Source: Streptomyces sp. cg36 (GTDB lineage Bacteria; Actinomycetota; Actinomycetes; Streptomycetales; Streptomycetaceae). From it: 64,000 bases of DNA. Made by a program: the position numbers and the translations under genes. Positions 28,146 to 36,889 of the stretch are shown here, one piece after another. The first letter of the stretch is position 1; each line of letters opens with the position of its first letter. The stretch lies in assembly GCF_041080675.1 (NCBI RefSeq), contig NZ_CP163520.1, positions 6,601,501 through 6,665,500 on the forward strand, written 5' to 3'. The notes under the pieces were generated by a model. That model did not search any database. It saw nothing but the letters and a program-made list of their open reading frames with translations, and was not told the origin of the DNA.

Positions 28146-28994
28146 ATGCTGCGCATCGCCGTTCCCAACAAGGGTTCACTGTCCGGACCTGCGTCGGCGA
28201 TGCTCCATGAGGCCGGCTACCAGATGCGCAAGGAGTCCAAGGAACTCGTCCTGGTCGACCCCGAGAACGAGGTCGAGTTCTTCTACCTGCGCCCCCGCGA
28301 CATCGCGATCTACGTCAGCTCCGGCCGCCTGGACATCGGCATCACCGGCCGCGACCTGCTGCTCGACTCCGGCGCCGACGCCGAGGAGATCCTGCCCCTC
28401 GGCTTCGCCCGCTCCACCTTCCGCTACGCCACCAAGCCCGGCACCGCCAAGGACGTCGGCGACTTCGGCGGCATGACGATCGCCACCTCGTACGAGGGGA
28501 TCGTCGCCCAGCACCTCAAGGACAGCGGCGTCGACGCCTCCGTCGTGCACCTGGACGGCGCCGTGGAGACCGCGATCGAGCTGGGCGTCGCCCAGATCAT
28601 CGCGGACGTCGTGGAGACCGGCACCTCGCTGCGCAACGCGGGCCTCGAAGTGATCAGCGAGCCGATCATGAAGTCCGAGGCCGTCGTCATCCGCCGCACC
28701 GGCGCGGACGTCGAGGAGCCCAAGGTGCAGCAGTTCCTGCGCCGCCTCCAGGGCGTCCTGGTCGCCCGCAGCTACGTGATGATGGACTACGACTGCCGCG
28801 CCGAGCACCTGGAGCAGGCCGTCGCCCTCACCCCGGGCCTGGAGTCGCCGACCGTCTCCCCGCTCCACAACGAGGGCTGGGTCGCCGTGCGCGCCATGGT
28901 CCCCGCCAAGGAGGCCCAGCGGATCATGGACGACCTGTACGAGCTGGGCGCCCGCGCCATCCTCACCACGGCCATCCACGCCTGCCGTCTCTGA
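28146..28994 (+). CDS. hisG: ATP phosphoribosyltransferase (long form)
   Basis: Catalyses the first, feedback-controlled step of histidine biosynthesis, ATP plus PRPP. The 282-residue size identifies the long form with a C-terminal ACT-like HisG_C regulatory domain (about 210-282), which binds histidine. Seen motifs: RIAVPNKGSLSGPA at the N-terminus, LDIGITGRDLL, the PRPP loop DVVETGTSLRNAGLE, and SPTVSPLHNEGWVAVRAMV in the regulatory part. Forms an operon-like pair with hisE. Confidence 0.96.
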   Translation: MLRIAVPNKGSLSGPASAMLHEAGYQMRKESKELVLVDPENEVEFFYLRPRDIAIYVSSGRLDIGITGRDLLLDSGADAEEILPLGFARSTFRYATKPGTAKDVGDFGGMTIATSYEGIVAQHLKDSGVDASVVHLDGAVETAIELGVAQIIADVVETGTSLRNAGLEVISEPIMKSEAVVIRRTGADVEEPKVQQFLRRLQGVLVARSYVMMDYDCRAEHLEQAVALTPGLESPTVSPLHNEGWVAVRAMVPAKEAQRIMDDLYELGARAILTTAIHACRL

Positions 28995-29032
28995 CCCACC
29001 CCTTTCACCCCCGTACGGAAGTGACGTACCCC

Positions 29033-29488
29033 GTGTCCGCCCCCGCGCCCCAACTCCCCGCTCTCCCGGTCACGTTCCGGCCGACCCTCACCCGGGCCGT
29101 GCTGCTGAGCGTCGGTGCCGTGATGTTCGTCGTGATCAGCGGCGTCGCACTGCTCCTGGAGAACATGAGCGGGGGCGAGCGGGCCAGCTTCGTGTTCACC
29201 GCGGCGATGTTCCTCGCGGTCCTCGCCCTGCTGAGCCGCCCCAAGGTCGTCGCCGACGACGCCGGGGTCACGGTCGTCAACCTCACCCGCACCCGGCGCC
29301 TGGCCTGGGCGGAGATCCTGCGCGTCAACCTCCGCCCGGGCGACCCCTGGGTCTTCCTGGACCTCAGCGACGGCACCAGCCTGCCCGCGCTCGGCATCCA
29401 GCCCGGCATCGCCAAGCAGCGGGCCATCCGCGACGCCCGGGCGCTGCGCGCCCTCGCCGAGTCGCACGGCACCCGCCAGGACGGCTGA
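29033..29488 (+). CDS. PH-domain-like membrane protein
   Basis: A 151-residue protein with two TM helices (about residues 24-45 and 50-70) followed by a bacterial PH-like domain (DDAGVTVVNLTRTRRLAWAEI and DPWVFLDLSDG). The GTG at 29033 is preferred because GGAAGTGA lies nine bases before it; an upstream GTG at 29021 has almost no spacing. Related proteins follow hisG in other streptomycetes. No biochemical role is known; PH domains often mediate membrane-protein contacts. Confidence 0.75.
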   Translation: MSAPAPQLPALPVTFRPTLTRAVLLSVGAVMFVVISGVALLLENMSGGERASFVFTAAMFLAVLALLSRPKVVADDAGVTVVNLTRTRRLAWAEILRVNLRPGDPWVFLDLSDGTSLPALGIQPGIAKQRAIRDARALRALAESHGTRQDG

Positions 29489-29560
29489 GGCCCCGCCCCG
29501 CCCCCGAACCCGACCGTTCCCCACCGGGCCAAGCATTGCGGCGACGATCTCAATGGCTAC

Positions 29561-29714
29561 CCTGGTGGACGGTGGCGTTCCTACACGCCCCGCCCCGCAG
29601 AAGAGGCACGCACCACCGGCCGGCGGGGCACCAGCGACCCGAGGAGTGACTCCCTCCAGCAATGGACGGATCGTCCGGTAGTACCTGCGCCGCCCCCTCG
29701 CAGGAGGCGGCGGC
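29561..29714 (+). promoter_or_regulatory. structured leader with RBS-occluding hairpin before CorC-type genes
   Basis: The 5' region can fold into several hairpins: GGTGG/CCACC (29571-29575 with 29613-29617) enclosing GGCGT/ACGCC, then GGAG-TGA-CTCC near 29643-29653, and GGACG-GAT-CGTCC (29664-29676). Last, CCTGCG/CGCAGG (29684-29689 with 29699-29704) pairs into the AGGAGG ribosome binding site (29702-29707). This looks like a translational switch, perhaps for a divalent metal, but I do not match it to a known class. Confidence 0.45.
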
Positions 29715-31067
29715 ATGACCATCCCCCTTCTGCTGCTCGCCGCGGCATTCCTTCTGATCCTCGCCAACGGGTTCTTCGTGGCCGCCGAATTCGGCCTGGT
29801 CACCGTGGAACGGCCGGACGCCGAACGGGCCGCGGCCGACGGCGACCGCCGGGCCGCCGGTGTCGTCGAAGCCCTGCGCGAGCTCTCCTTCCAGCTCTCC
29901 GGCACCCAGCTCGGCATCACCATCACCTCGCTGGTCGTCGGCATGCTCGCCGAGCCCGCGCTCGCCGGACTGCTCGACGGGCCGCTCACCTCGGCGGGCC
30001 TGCCCGACGGCGTGGCCCCCGGCGTCAGCGTCGTCGTCGGCATGCTGCTGGCCTCCGCCGTGCAGATGGTGATCGGTGAACTCGTCCCGAAGAACTGGGC
30101 GGTCTCCCGGCCGCTCCAGGTCGCCCGCTTCGTCGCCGGACCGCAGAACCGCTTCTCGCGGCTCTTCCGCCCGGTGATCTCCCTGCTCAACACCGTCGCC
30201 AACCGGCTGGTCCGGGTCTTCGGCGTGGAGCCCGCCGACGAGCTGGCCTCCGCCCGCACCCCGGGCGAACTGGTCTCGCTGGCCCGGCACTCGGCGCGGG
30301 CCGGCGCCATCGAGCAGGACACCGCCGACCTCTTCGTGCGCACCCTCGCGCTCGGCCGGCTCACCGCGGAGAACGTGATGACCCCGCGCGTCAAGGTCAG
30401 TGCGCTCCAGACCTCCGCGACCGCCGCCGACGTCCTCAACCTGACCCGCGCCACCGGCCTCTCCCGCTTCCCCGTCTACCGGGAGCGGATCGACGAGGTC
30501 GTCGGCATGGTCCACCTCAAGGACGCGCTCGCGGTGCCGCCGCAGGACCGGCAGCGCACCCCCGCCGCGCTGATCGCGGTGGCGCCGCTGCTGGTCCCCG
30601 AGACCCTGCCCGTGCAGCAGCTGCTGGAGCGGCTGCGCAGCGAGCAGCCGATAGCCGTGGTCGTCGACGAGTACGGCGGCACCGCCGGGGTCGTCACCCT
30701 GGAGGACATCGTGGAGGAACTCGTCGGCGAGGTGCGCGACGAGCACGACGCCGAGGGCGACGGCGCGCCCGAGCTCGCCGCCGTGGCGAGCGACGACGGC
30801 CGCCCCGCGTGGGAGGCCGACGGCAGCTGCCGGGTGCTGTCCCTGCGGCGGATCGGGCTCGACGCGCCGGACGGGCCGTACGAGACGGTGGCCGGGCTGG
30901 TCGCCGACCTCCTGGGCCGCATCCCGGTCCCCGGCGACCGGGCCGAACTGCCCGGCTGGCGCATCCAGGTCCGCCGGGTCGAGCGGTACCGGGCCGAGCG
31001 GGTGCGCTTCGTGCGCACCGCCGACCGGACCGCCGACGCGCCGAGTGTGGTGGAGGCCGTGCGATGA
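29715..31067 (+). CDS. CorC/HlyC-type transporter (CNNM/DUF21-CBS-CorC domains)
   Basis: A 450-residue hemolysin-C-family membrane protein, a group linked to Mg2+/Co2+ export. Residues 1-190 are the DUF21/CNNM membrane domain with about four TM helices (NGFFVAAEFGLVTVER, the PKNWAVS motif). Two CBS domains follow (about 205-345; VMTPRVKV and RFPVYRERIDEVVGMVHLKDAL, then VVVDEYGGTAGVVTLEDIVEELVGE). The C-terminal CorC domain is about 355-440. It overlaps the next homologous gene by ATGA. The paralogues may form a heteromer. Confidence 0.88.
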   Translation: MTIPLLLLAAAFLLILANGFFVAAEFGLVTVERPDAERAAADGDRRAAGVVEALRELSFQLSGTQLGITITSLVVGMLAEPALAGLLDGPLTSAGLPDGVAPGVSVVVGMLLASAVQMVIGELVPKNWAVSRPLQVARFVAGPQNRFSRLFRPVISLLNTVANRLVRVFGVEPADELASARTPGELVSLARHSARAGAIEQDTADLFVRTLALGRLTAENVMTPRVKVSALQTSATAADVLNLTRATGLSRFPVYRERIDEVVGMVHLKDALAVPPQDRQRTPAALIAVAPLLVPETLPVQQLLERLRSEQPIAVVVDEYGGTAGVVTLEDIVEELVGEVRDEHDAEGDGAPELAAVASDDGRPAWEADGSCRVLSLRRIGLDAPDGPYETVAGLVADLLGRIPVPGDRAELPGWRIQVRRVERYRAERVRFVRTADRTADAPSVVEAVR

Positions 31068-32131
31068 GCGTGCTGCAACTCCTCTTCGCCCTGCTGCTGG
31101 TGCTGGCGAACGGCTTCTTCGTGGGCGCCGAGTTCGCCCTGGTCTCCGTGCGCCGCAGCCAGATCGAACCGCTGGCCGCGCAGTCGGCGCGGGCCCGGCA
31201 GGTGCTGCACGGCCTGGAGAACCTGCCGCAGATGATGGCCGCCGCGCAGTTCGGCATCACCGTCTGCTCGCTGACGCTGGGCGCGGTGGCCGAACCGACC
31301 GTCGCCCACCTCCTGGAGCCCGTCTTCGAGGCGGCCCGCGTCCCCGCGGGTCTGGTCCACCCCCTCGGCTACGCCATCGCGCTCGCCCTCGTCGTCTTCC
31401 TCCACCTCGTCATCGGCGAGATGGTCCCGAAGAACCTGGCGATGGCGGCGCCCGAGAAGACCGCGCTCTGGTTCAGCCCGGGCCTGGTCGCCTTCGCCCG
31501 GGCCTGCCGTCCGGTGACGGCGGCGCTGGGCGCGTGCGCGCGCCTGGTGCTGCGGGTGTTCCGGGTGGAGCCCAAGGACGAGGTGGAGGCCGTCTTCACC
31601 AGCGAGCAGCTCAACCGGCTCGTGGAGGACTCCGGGCAGGCCGGACTGCTGGACCCGCGCGAGATGGAGCGCCTGGAGGACGCGCTGGAGCTGGGCAGCC
31701 GCCCGGTGACGGACGTCCTGCTCGACCGCTCCTCGCTGGTCACGGTCGGCCCCTCGGTCACGCCCCGGCAGCTGGAGGAGCTGACCGTCCGCACCGGCTA
31801 CTCGCGCTTCCCGGTGTGCGCCGAAGGGGGCGCCTTCATGGGCTTCCTGCACGTCAAGGACGTACTCGACCTGGAGGAGCGGGAGCGGGCGGTGCCGCAG
31901 CAGGTGTGGCGCCCGCTGGCCACCCTGCGGGCCGAGCTGCCGCTGGACGACGCGCTCACCGTGATGCGGCGGGCTGCGGCGCACCTCGCCCAGGTGGCGG
32001 ACGCGTCGGGCCGGGTGCTGGGTCTGGTGGCGCTGGAGGACGTGCTGGAGATGCTGGTGGGCGAGGTCCGCGACCCGTCCCACCGCCCCTTCCCGACCCA
32101 GCCGCGCCCGGAGCAGGCCCTGGCGGGCTGA
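31064..32131 (+). CDS. second CorC/HlyC-type protein, lacking C-terminal CorC domain
   Basis: A 355-residue paralogue of the gene upstream, starting at ATG 31064 within its stop. It has the same N-terminal DUF21 membrane domain (NGFFVGAEFALVSVRRSQ, IGEMVPKNLAM) and CBS pair (SRFPVCAEGGAFMGFLHVKDVLDL, GRVLGLVALEDVLEMLVGEVRD) but stops right after the CBS pair, about 95 residues shorter. The absence of the CorC domain suggests a subunit working with the full-length partner rather than an independent transporter. The pairing is common in actinobacteria. Confidence 0.87.
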   Translation: MSVLQLLFALLLVLANGFFVGAEFALVSVRRSQIEPLAAQSARARQVLHGLENLPQMMAAAQFGITVCSLTLGAVAEPTVAHLLEPVFEAARVPAGLVHPLGYAIALALVVFLHLVIGEMVPKNLAMAAPEKTALWFSPGLVAFARACRPVTAALGACARLVLRVFRVEPKDEVEAVFTSEQLNRLVEDSGQAGLLDPREMERLEDALELGSRPVTDVLLDRSSLVTVGPSVTPRQLEELTVRTGYSRFPVCAEGGAFMGFLHVKDVLDLEERERAVPQQVWRPLATLRAELPLDDALTVMRRAAAHLAQVADASGRVLGLVALEDVLEMLVGEVRDPSHRPFPTQPRPEQALAG

Positions 32132-32135
32132 GGCC

Positions 32136-32173
32136 GCGCCCCGCGTTCCCGGCCGGCCGGGAACGCGGGGCGC
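32136..32173. terminator. bidirectional terminator, 19-bp perfect palindrome
   Basis: Positions 32136-32154 are the exact reverse complement of 32155-32173. The palindrome fills the whole 43-bp gap between the convergent CorC-type and AAA ATPase genes. Confidence 0.8.
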
Positions 32174-32174
32174 C

Positions 32175-34067
32175 CTACAGCGGGTCCACCGGCCCGCCGC
32201 GCCCCGACAGCACCTCGCCGTACGCCTGCATCAGGTCCGGCAGCCGCAGCGTCGAGAGGTCCTCGCGCCCCGGTGTTCCGGGGTAGGTGGACAGCCGCAG
32301 GTCCCGGTACGCGCAGCTCTTCTCGTACAGCGTCCGCAGGAAGCGGCCGTTGCCGAGCTCGTCGATCCAGCCCTGGTCCACCACGTGCCCGCTGATCGAG
32401 CGCAGCTCGTCCAGCGCCTCCTCGTCCCAGACGTCCCCGTTGTCCCCCGCCAGCACCTCGCCGATCGCGGTGAGCTCCAGCGGGCGGTACGAGGGGAAGT
32501 CGACCCGGGTCGTGAAACGGGAGGAGAGGCCGGGGTTGGTGGCCAGGAGGCGGTCCATGCCCTCCGGGTAGCCGGCGAGGATGACCACCAGGTGGTCCCG
32601 GTTGTCCTCGGCCCGCTTCAGCAGGACCTGGAGCGCCTCGTCGCCGTACGCGTCGCCCTTGCTGTAGCCGGAGTTGGAGAGGCTGTACGCCTCGTCCACG
32701 AAGAGCACCCCGCCCAGCGCCGAGTCGATGAGCTCATTGGCCTTCACGGCGGTCTGGCCGAGGAACTCACCCACCAGATCGGCCCGTTGGGCCTCCACCA
32801 GATGGTCGCCGCCGAGCAGCCCGAGGGCGTAGAAGACCCGGCCCAGGATGCGGGCGACGGTGGTCTTGCCGGTGCCGCTGGGGCCGGAGAAGACAAAGTG
32901 ACGTTTCGGCGGCTGGACGGGCAGCCCCTGGCCGACCCGCAGCCGCGCCATGTTGAGCTGGGCGGAGAGCGCCTTCACCTGGCGTTTGACCGGCTCAAGG
33001 CCCACCATCCGCTCCAGCTCGGCCAGCGCCTGGGCGAGCAGCGCCGCATCGGTGGGGCCCGTGGGCACCGGCGGCGGCACGGGCTGGGCGGGCACCGCCG
33101 CCTTCTCCCGTACGCCGTCGGGCGGGGGCGGCACCACCACGGGCGGCCCGCCCAGCGGCATCCGCGCCTCGCGGCCCTCCGGCGGGTCCAGGCCGACCGG
33201 TGCCTCGGCCTCGGCGCCGTCCGCCGTGCCGTCCTGCCCGAACCCGGTCAGCGAGACGGCCGCCAGATCGGCGGGCCCGTCCGGGCCGTACGCGCCGTCG
33301 AGCCCGTCCGACTCGGTGATCGCGGCCAGCCGGGCCGAGGTGTCCATGAAGGCGGGGTCGACCCGGTGCACCGCCCGGTACAGGGGGAGGGCCGCGGCCG
33401 AGCGGCCGGTGCCCTCGTGGGCGCGGGCCAGCCAGTAGCGCAGTTCCTTGCGCTGCGGCTGCTCGCTGCGGCAGCGCATCAGGGCCGCCGAGAGCAGCGG
33501 TTCGGCCTGGCCGAACATCTCCAGGCGGACCCGGGCCATCCCGCCGAACAGCCCGGCCTCGATGCCGAGCAGCGGATCGCCGAGCAACGGCTCGGTGTGG
33601 CGCACCAGTTGGTCCCAGTCCTTGACCAGATAGGCGCGGCAGGCGTGCAGGAAGCGGACCTGCGGATCGGCGTCGACCGGCGGCAGCCCCGCCAGCGCCC
33701 GGTCCAGCTCGGGCACATGGCGTCCGTCGAGCCAGTGCGAGGCGTGCGCGAGCAGCAGGTCGCGCGGGCTCTCCAGGACCGGCTGGACCCACCAGCCCAG
33801 CCAGTACCAGGAGTTGAGGGTGCGGCGGTGGCGGGCCCGCTGTTCGCCGAAGCGTTCTCGATGGCGGTACATGCGCAGCAGCGCGGTGGTGGTGTCCACC
33901 CGCAGCGCATGCAGTCCCAGCCAGCCGTCCACCATGCCCGGATCCATCCGCACCGCGGCCCGGAACTCCTCCTCGGCCTGCGGATACGCGCCCATGGTGT
34001 ACGCGTCGATGCCCCGCAGCCAGGCGAGATCGGCCGGGGCGTGCGCGCCCTGCGTGCCGAAGTCCAT
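32175..34067 (-). CDS. TPR-AAA+ ATPase (CbxX/EccA type)
   Basis: A 630-residue cytoplasmic protein. The N-terminal 290 residues are helical TPR-like repeats, as in the ESX chaperone EccA. A Pro-rich spacer (about 310-370) leads to the CbxX/CfqX AAA+ domain (about 375-630): Walker A SGPSGTGKTT with Lys401, Walker B LFVDEAY, and sensor region LVVILAGYPEGMDRLLATNPGL. The ATG at 34065-34067 has GGGGGAC at five bases. EccA normally works with type VII secretion, but no ESX genes lie in this window. Function here is therefore open. Confidence 0.82.
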   Translation of the reverse strand: MDFGTQGAHAPADLAWLRGIDAYTMGAYPQAEEEFRAAVRMDPGMVDGWLGLHALRVDTTTALLRMYRHRERFGEQRARHRRTLNSWYWLGWWVQPVLESPRDLLLAHASHWLDGRHVPELDRALAGLPPVDADPQVRFLHACRAYLVKDWDQLVRHTEPLLGDPLLGIEAGLFGGMARVRLEMFGQAEPLLSAALMRCRSEQPQRKELRYWLARAHEGTGRSAAALPLYRAVHRVDPAFMDTSARLAAITESDGLDGAYGPDGPADLAAVSLTGFGQDGTADGAEAEAPVGLDPPEGREARMPLGGPPVVVPPPPDGVREKAAVPAQPVPPPVPTGPTDAALLAQALAELERMVGLEPVKRQVKALSAQLNMARLRVGQGLPVQPPKRHFVFSGPSGTGKTTVARILGRVFYALGLLGGDHLVEAQRADLVGEFLGQTAVKANELIDSALGGVLFVDEAYSLSNSGYSKGDAYGDEALQVLLKRAEDNRDHLVVILAGYPEGMDRLLATNPGLSSRFTTRVDFPSYRPLELTAIGEVLAGDNGDVWDEEALDELRSISGHVVDQGWIDELGNGRFLRTLYEKSCAYRDLRLSTYPGTPGREDLSTLRLPDLMQAYGEVLSGRGGPVDPL

Positions 34068-34415
34068 CACGTCCCCCACCACCGTGCCCCCGTGCTGAAC
34101 CGCCAATTCACACAAGGGAATTGACGGGAATTGACCGCACCAGTTGCATCGTACCTGCGGGAGGGCCCCGGACCGAAGGGCGGCGCGAGGGGAGTGGCAG
34201 CGCAACACGGCCGGTGACCGAGGGTGAGCGAAATGTGCTGCGGAGGTGGGGTGAAAGGCCCTGAAAAGGCAGAACGAAGCCCCCGATCACGGGGGAACAA
34301 CCGGGGGCTTCGCGTCTGCGGCGGCTCCGGAAAGCCGCACATTCAGAACGTAAGACCTGTACGGCCCCCGGGTCAAGCGGAGTTGGGACACTCTGGGGGG
34401 CGGTTTTCCGACGGT
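34068..34415. other. 348-bp intergenic region (AAA gene / kinase gene)
   Basis: No convincing gene. It contains the AAA gene promoter (minus strand) and a strong hairpin at 34275-34312. AATTGAC(G/C) occurs twice at 34117-34133 (GGAATTGAC repeats), a small duplicated element near the AAA gene start. Confidence 0.55.
34275..34312 (-). terminator. stem-loop terminator after kinase gene
   Basis: A perfect 10-bp stem CGAAGCCCCC/GGGGGCTTCG (34275-34284 with 34303-34312) lies about 100 nt past the stop of the minus-strand kinase gene; on that strand a TTCTGCCTTTTC stretch follows. Confidence 0.65.
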
Positions 34416-35048
34416 TCAGCCCACCGGGGGGATATGGTCACCCTCCGTGACCAAATGGTGTGCGAGGGGTGGGGAATCGCGCCTCGGGAGCCACTCGTAC
34501 CCCTCGTGGCACTGCCGCACCAGCGCATCGGCGTACGGACGGGACGGATCCTCGGTGAAATGGCGGGTCTCCGCCGCCGTCCACTCGTCCCAGAAGCCGG
34601 AAAGGGCCGTTCCGTCCCTTCGGCGCCCCCGGGCCCAGGACCCCGCGGCGTCCATATCCATCCACAGCAGCAGCGCCAGCCACGGCCGCACCTCGCGCCG
34701 GCCCGCCCCCACGCCCTCGATCAGCACCACCGGCGCGGGCCCGACGGCCCGGGCGCCCGGGCCGAACCGGCGCAGGTGCCAGTCGTACGCCGTCAGGCGC
34801 CCCGCCTCCCCGCGCGCGAACGGTTCGAGCACCTGGGCGCGCAGCCGCGCGGTCCAGGCGAAGAACTCCTCGTGGGTGGCCAGGTCGTCGAGGTGCACCA
34901 CCGGCGCCCCGCCGAGCGCCGCCGCGAGGCGCCCGGTGAAGGTCGACTTCCCGGAGCCCGCGTGTCCGTCGACGGCGACCAGCCGCACCGGCCCGCAGGA
35001 GGGCTCCAGTGCGCGCACGGCCGCCGCGATCCGGTCGAGTTCTGCCAT
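34416..35048 (-). CDS. uridine kinase-like P-loop kinase
   Basis: A 210-residue nucleoside-kinase-like protein. The Walker A motif is GHAGSGKST with Lys34, in a strand-loop-helix at the expected place. VHLDDL and the lid segment with Arg residues (WARGRRRDG) follow. It belongs to the uridine kinase/ phosphoribulokinase-like group, but such stand-alone streptomycete proteins are untested. A single gene flanked by a terminator. The phosphorylated substrate is unknown. Confidence 0.75.
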   Translation of the reverse strand: MAELDRIAAAVRALEPSCGPVRLVAVDGHAGSGKSTFTGRLAAALGGAPVVHLDDLATHEEFFAWTARLRAQVLEPFARGEAGRLTAYDWHLRRFGPGARAVGPAPVVLIEGVGAGRREVRPWLALLLWMDMDAAGSWARGRRRDGTALSGFWDEWTAAETRHFTEDPSRPYADALVRQCHEGYEWLPRRDSPPLAHHLVTEGDHIPPVG

Positions 35049-35225
35049 GCCTCCACCCTAGATCCCCCGAAGAACGCTCGCCCCGCAGGTCACGCCAGTG
35101 GTCCAGACCAATATTCCTGGCGCGGCACGGCGCGCGGAGCTGGCAGAAGTCGCCCGGGAACCGCGATAGTTGGCCCACTGTCGTGCGCCCGCCGCCCCAT
35201 CCTCGTCCGACCGGGGGTCCCGATC

Positions 35226-36596
35226 ATGAACAGTCCCACTCCCCGCAGAACCGTGCTGGCCGCGGCCCTCGCCGTCGCCGCCGGCACCGCCGTGCCCGCC
35301 GCCGCGGCCCCGCGCCCCGCGCGCCCCGCCGGGGCCAGGCCACCGAAAGGCGTTCCCGCACTGGTGGACAACCGCGCCTGGACCTCGTACGCCGACTGGC
35401 GCTCCGGCAGCGCCGCCGGGGCGCGGGCCGTGCCGGGCCGCCGCCCCGGCCTGGTGCTGGCCCGCCCGGCGGGCCGCACCGACTACACCGACCCGCACAC
35501 CCGCAAGACCGCCACCTGGGAGTACGCGAGCTGGACCTCCCCGGTCCACCGCTCGACCGTCCCGGCCACCGAGGTCATCACCCACTGGAACGCGCACACC
35601 CCGGCCGGGACCTGGCTCCAGGTCGAGCTGCTCGGCACCTACTCCGACGGCACGGCCACCCCCGCGTACGTGATGGGCCGCTGGACCTCGGGCGACGGCG
35701 ACGCCGACATCCGGCGCACCTCGCTGGACGGGCAGAGCGACGGGCGCAGCACCATCTACACCGACACCTTCGCCGTCGACGACGCGGCGAGCGGGCTGCG
35801 CCTGGCCTCCTACCGGCTGCGGCTCACCCTCTACCGCACCCCCGGCACCCGGCTCACCCCCACGGTGTGGCGGCTCGGCGCGATGGCCTCCGACGTCCCG
35901 GACCGCTTCACCGTGCCCGCCTCCACCCCGGGGTACGCGGGCGAGCTGGCGGTGCCGCGCTACTCGCAGGAGATCCACAAGGGCCAGTACCCCCAGTACG
36001 ACAACGGCGGCGAGGCGTGGTGCAGCCCCACCTCCTCGCAGATGATCATCGAGTACTGGGGGCGGCGGCCGAGCGCGGCCGACCTCGCCTGGGTGGACCC
36101 CTCCTACGCCGACCCACAGGTCTGCCACGCGGCCCGGAACACCTTCGACTACCAGTACAACGGCTGCGGCAACTGGCCGTTCAACGCCGCGTACGCCACC
36201 ACCTACCGGGACATGGGCGCGGTGGTGACCCGGCTGCGCTCCCTGGGTGACCTGGAGACCCTGATCCGGGCGGGCATCCCGGCCATAACGTCCCAGTCCT
36301 TCCTCAAGACCGAGCTCACCGGCGCGGGCTACGGCACCTCCGGCCATCTGATGACGGTGATCGGCTTCACCGGGGCCGGAGACGTGATCGCCAACGACCC
36401 GGCCTCACCGAGCGACCCGGAGGTGCGCCGGGTCTACCTGCGCCGGGAATGGGAGAACATCTGGCTCCGCACCAAGCGCTACAACGCGAACGGCAAGGTC
36501 GTCTCCGGCACCGGCGGCGTCTGCTACCTCTACTGGCCCGCGCACCCCAGCGAGCACCAGCGCCGGGCGCTGGCCTCGGTCGGCGTACGGGTGTGA
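35226..36596 (+). CDS. secreted C39-family peptidase-like protein
   Basis: A 456-residue exported protein. Residues 1-30 are a signal with a twin-arginine (PRRTVLAAALA), possibly Tat. Residues 40-235 form a beta-rich domain of unknown role. The C-terminal half is a papain-like C39 fold with Cys266 in GGEAWCSPTSSQM, His374 in SGHLMTVIGF and a following Asn-Asp (IANDP) that fit the catalytic triad. The neighbourhood gives no clue to the substrate; cell-wall or secreted peptide processing is possible. Confidence 0.8.
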   Translation: MNSPTPRRTVLAAALAVAAGTAVPAAAAPRPARPAGARPPKGVPALVDNRAWTSYADWRSGSAAGARAVPGRRPGLVLARPAGRTDYTDPHTRKTATWEYASWTSPVHRSTVPATEVITHWNAHTPAGTWLQVELLGTYSDGTATPAYVMGRWTSGDGDADIRRTSLDGQSDGRSTIYTDTFAVDDAASGLRLASYRLRLTLYRTPGTRLTPTVWRLGAMASDVPDRFTVPASTPGYAGELAVPRYSQEIHKGQYPQYDNGGEAWCSPTSSQMIIEYWGRRPSAADLAWVDPSYADPQVCHAARNTFDYQYNGCGNWPFNAAYATTYRDMGAVVTRLRSLGDLETLIRAGIPAITSQSFLKTELTGAGYGTSGHLMTVIGFTGAGDVIANDPASPSDPEVRRVYLRREWENIWLRTKRYNANGKVVSGTGGVCYLYWPAHPSEHQRRALASVGVRV

Positions 36597-36724
36597 GGAC
36601 CCGCGGTCCCGGCGGCAGTGACCAACGTCTCTCCCTCCGGGGCCCCATCCCCTGGCACTCTGAGAGGGCACCCGCGAGGGCACCCGGGGGGACCGTCCAC
36701 CGCCAGACGACCGAGTGAGCTCCC

Positions 36725-36889
36725 ATGACGCCGTACGCCACCACCGCCGACGACCCGCGCGCCCTGGCCGAACTGCGCGCCCGCACCGGCGGCCCCCAGG
36801 ACTCCGGCCCCAAGATCCTCGAACACTTCCTGGGCTGGACCCTCGTGGTGGTGCTGGCGATGCTGGTCACCCAGACCGGTCTGCTGTGA
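36725..36889 (+). CDS. SCO1431-type small membrane protein
   Basis: A 54-residue protein missing from simple size filters. It begins TPYATTADDPRALAELRARTG, then a single TM helix WTLVVVLAMLVTQTGLL at the very C-terminus. I recall it as the small 'SCO1431 family membrane protein' of streptomycetes. The ATG at 36725 follows the peptidase gene by 128 bp. Its last 23 bases overlap the end of the convergent multi-TM gene. Function unknown. Confidence 0.65.
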   Translation: MTPYATTADDPRALAELRARTGGPQDSGPKILEHFLGWTLVVVLAMLVTQTGLL

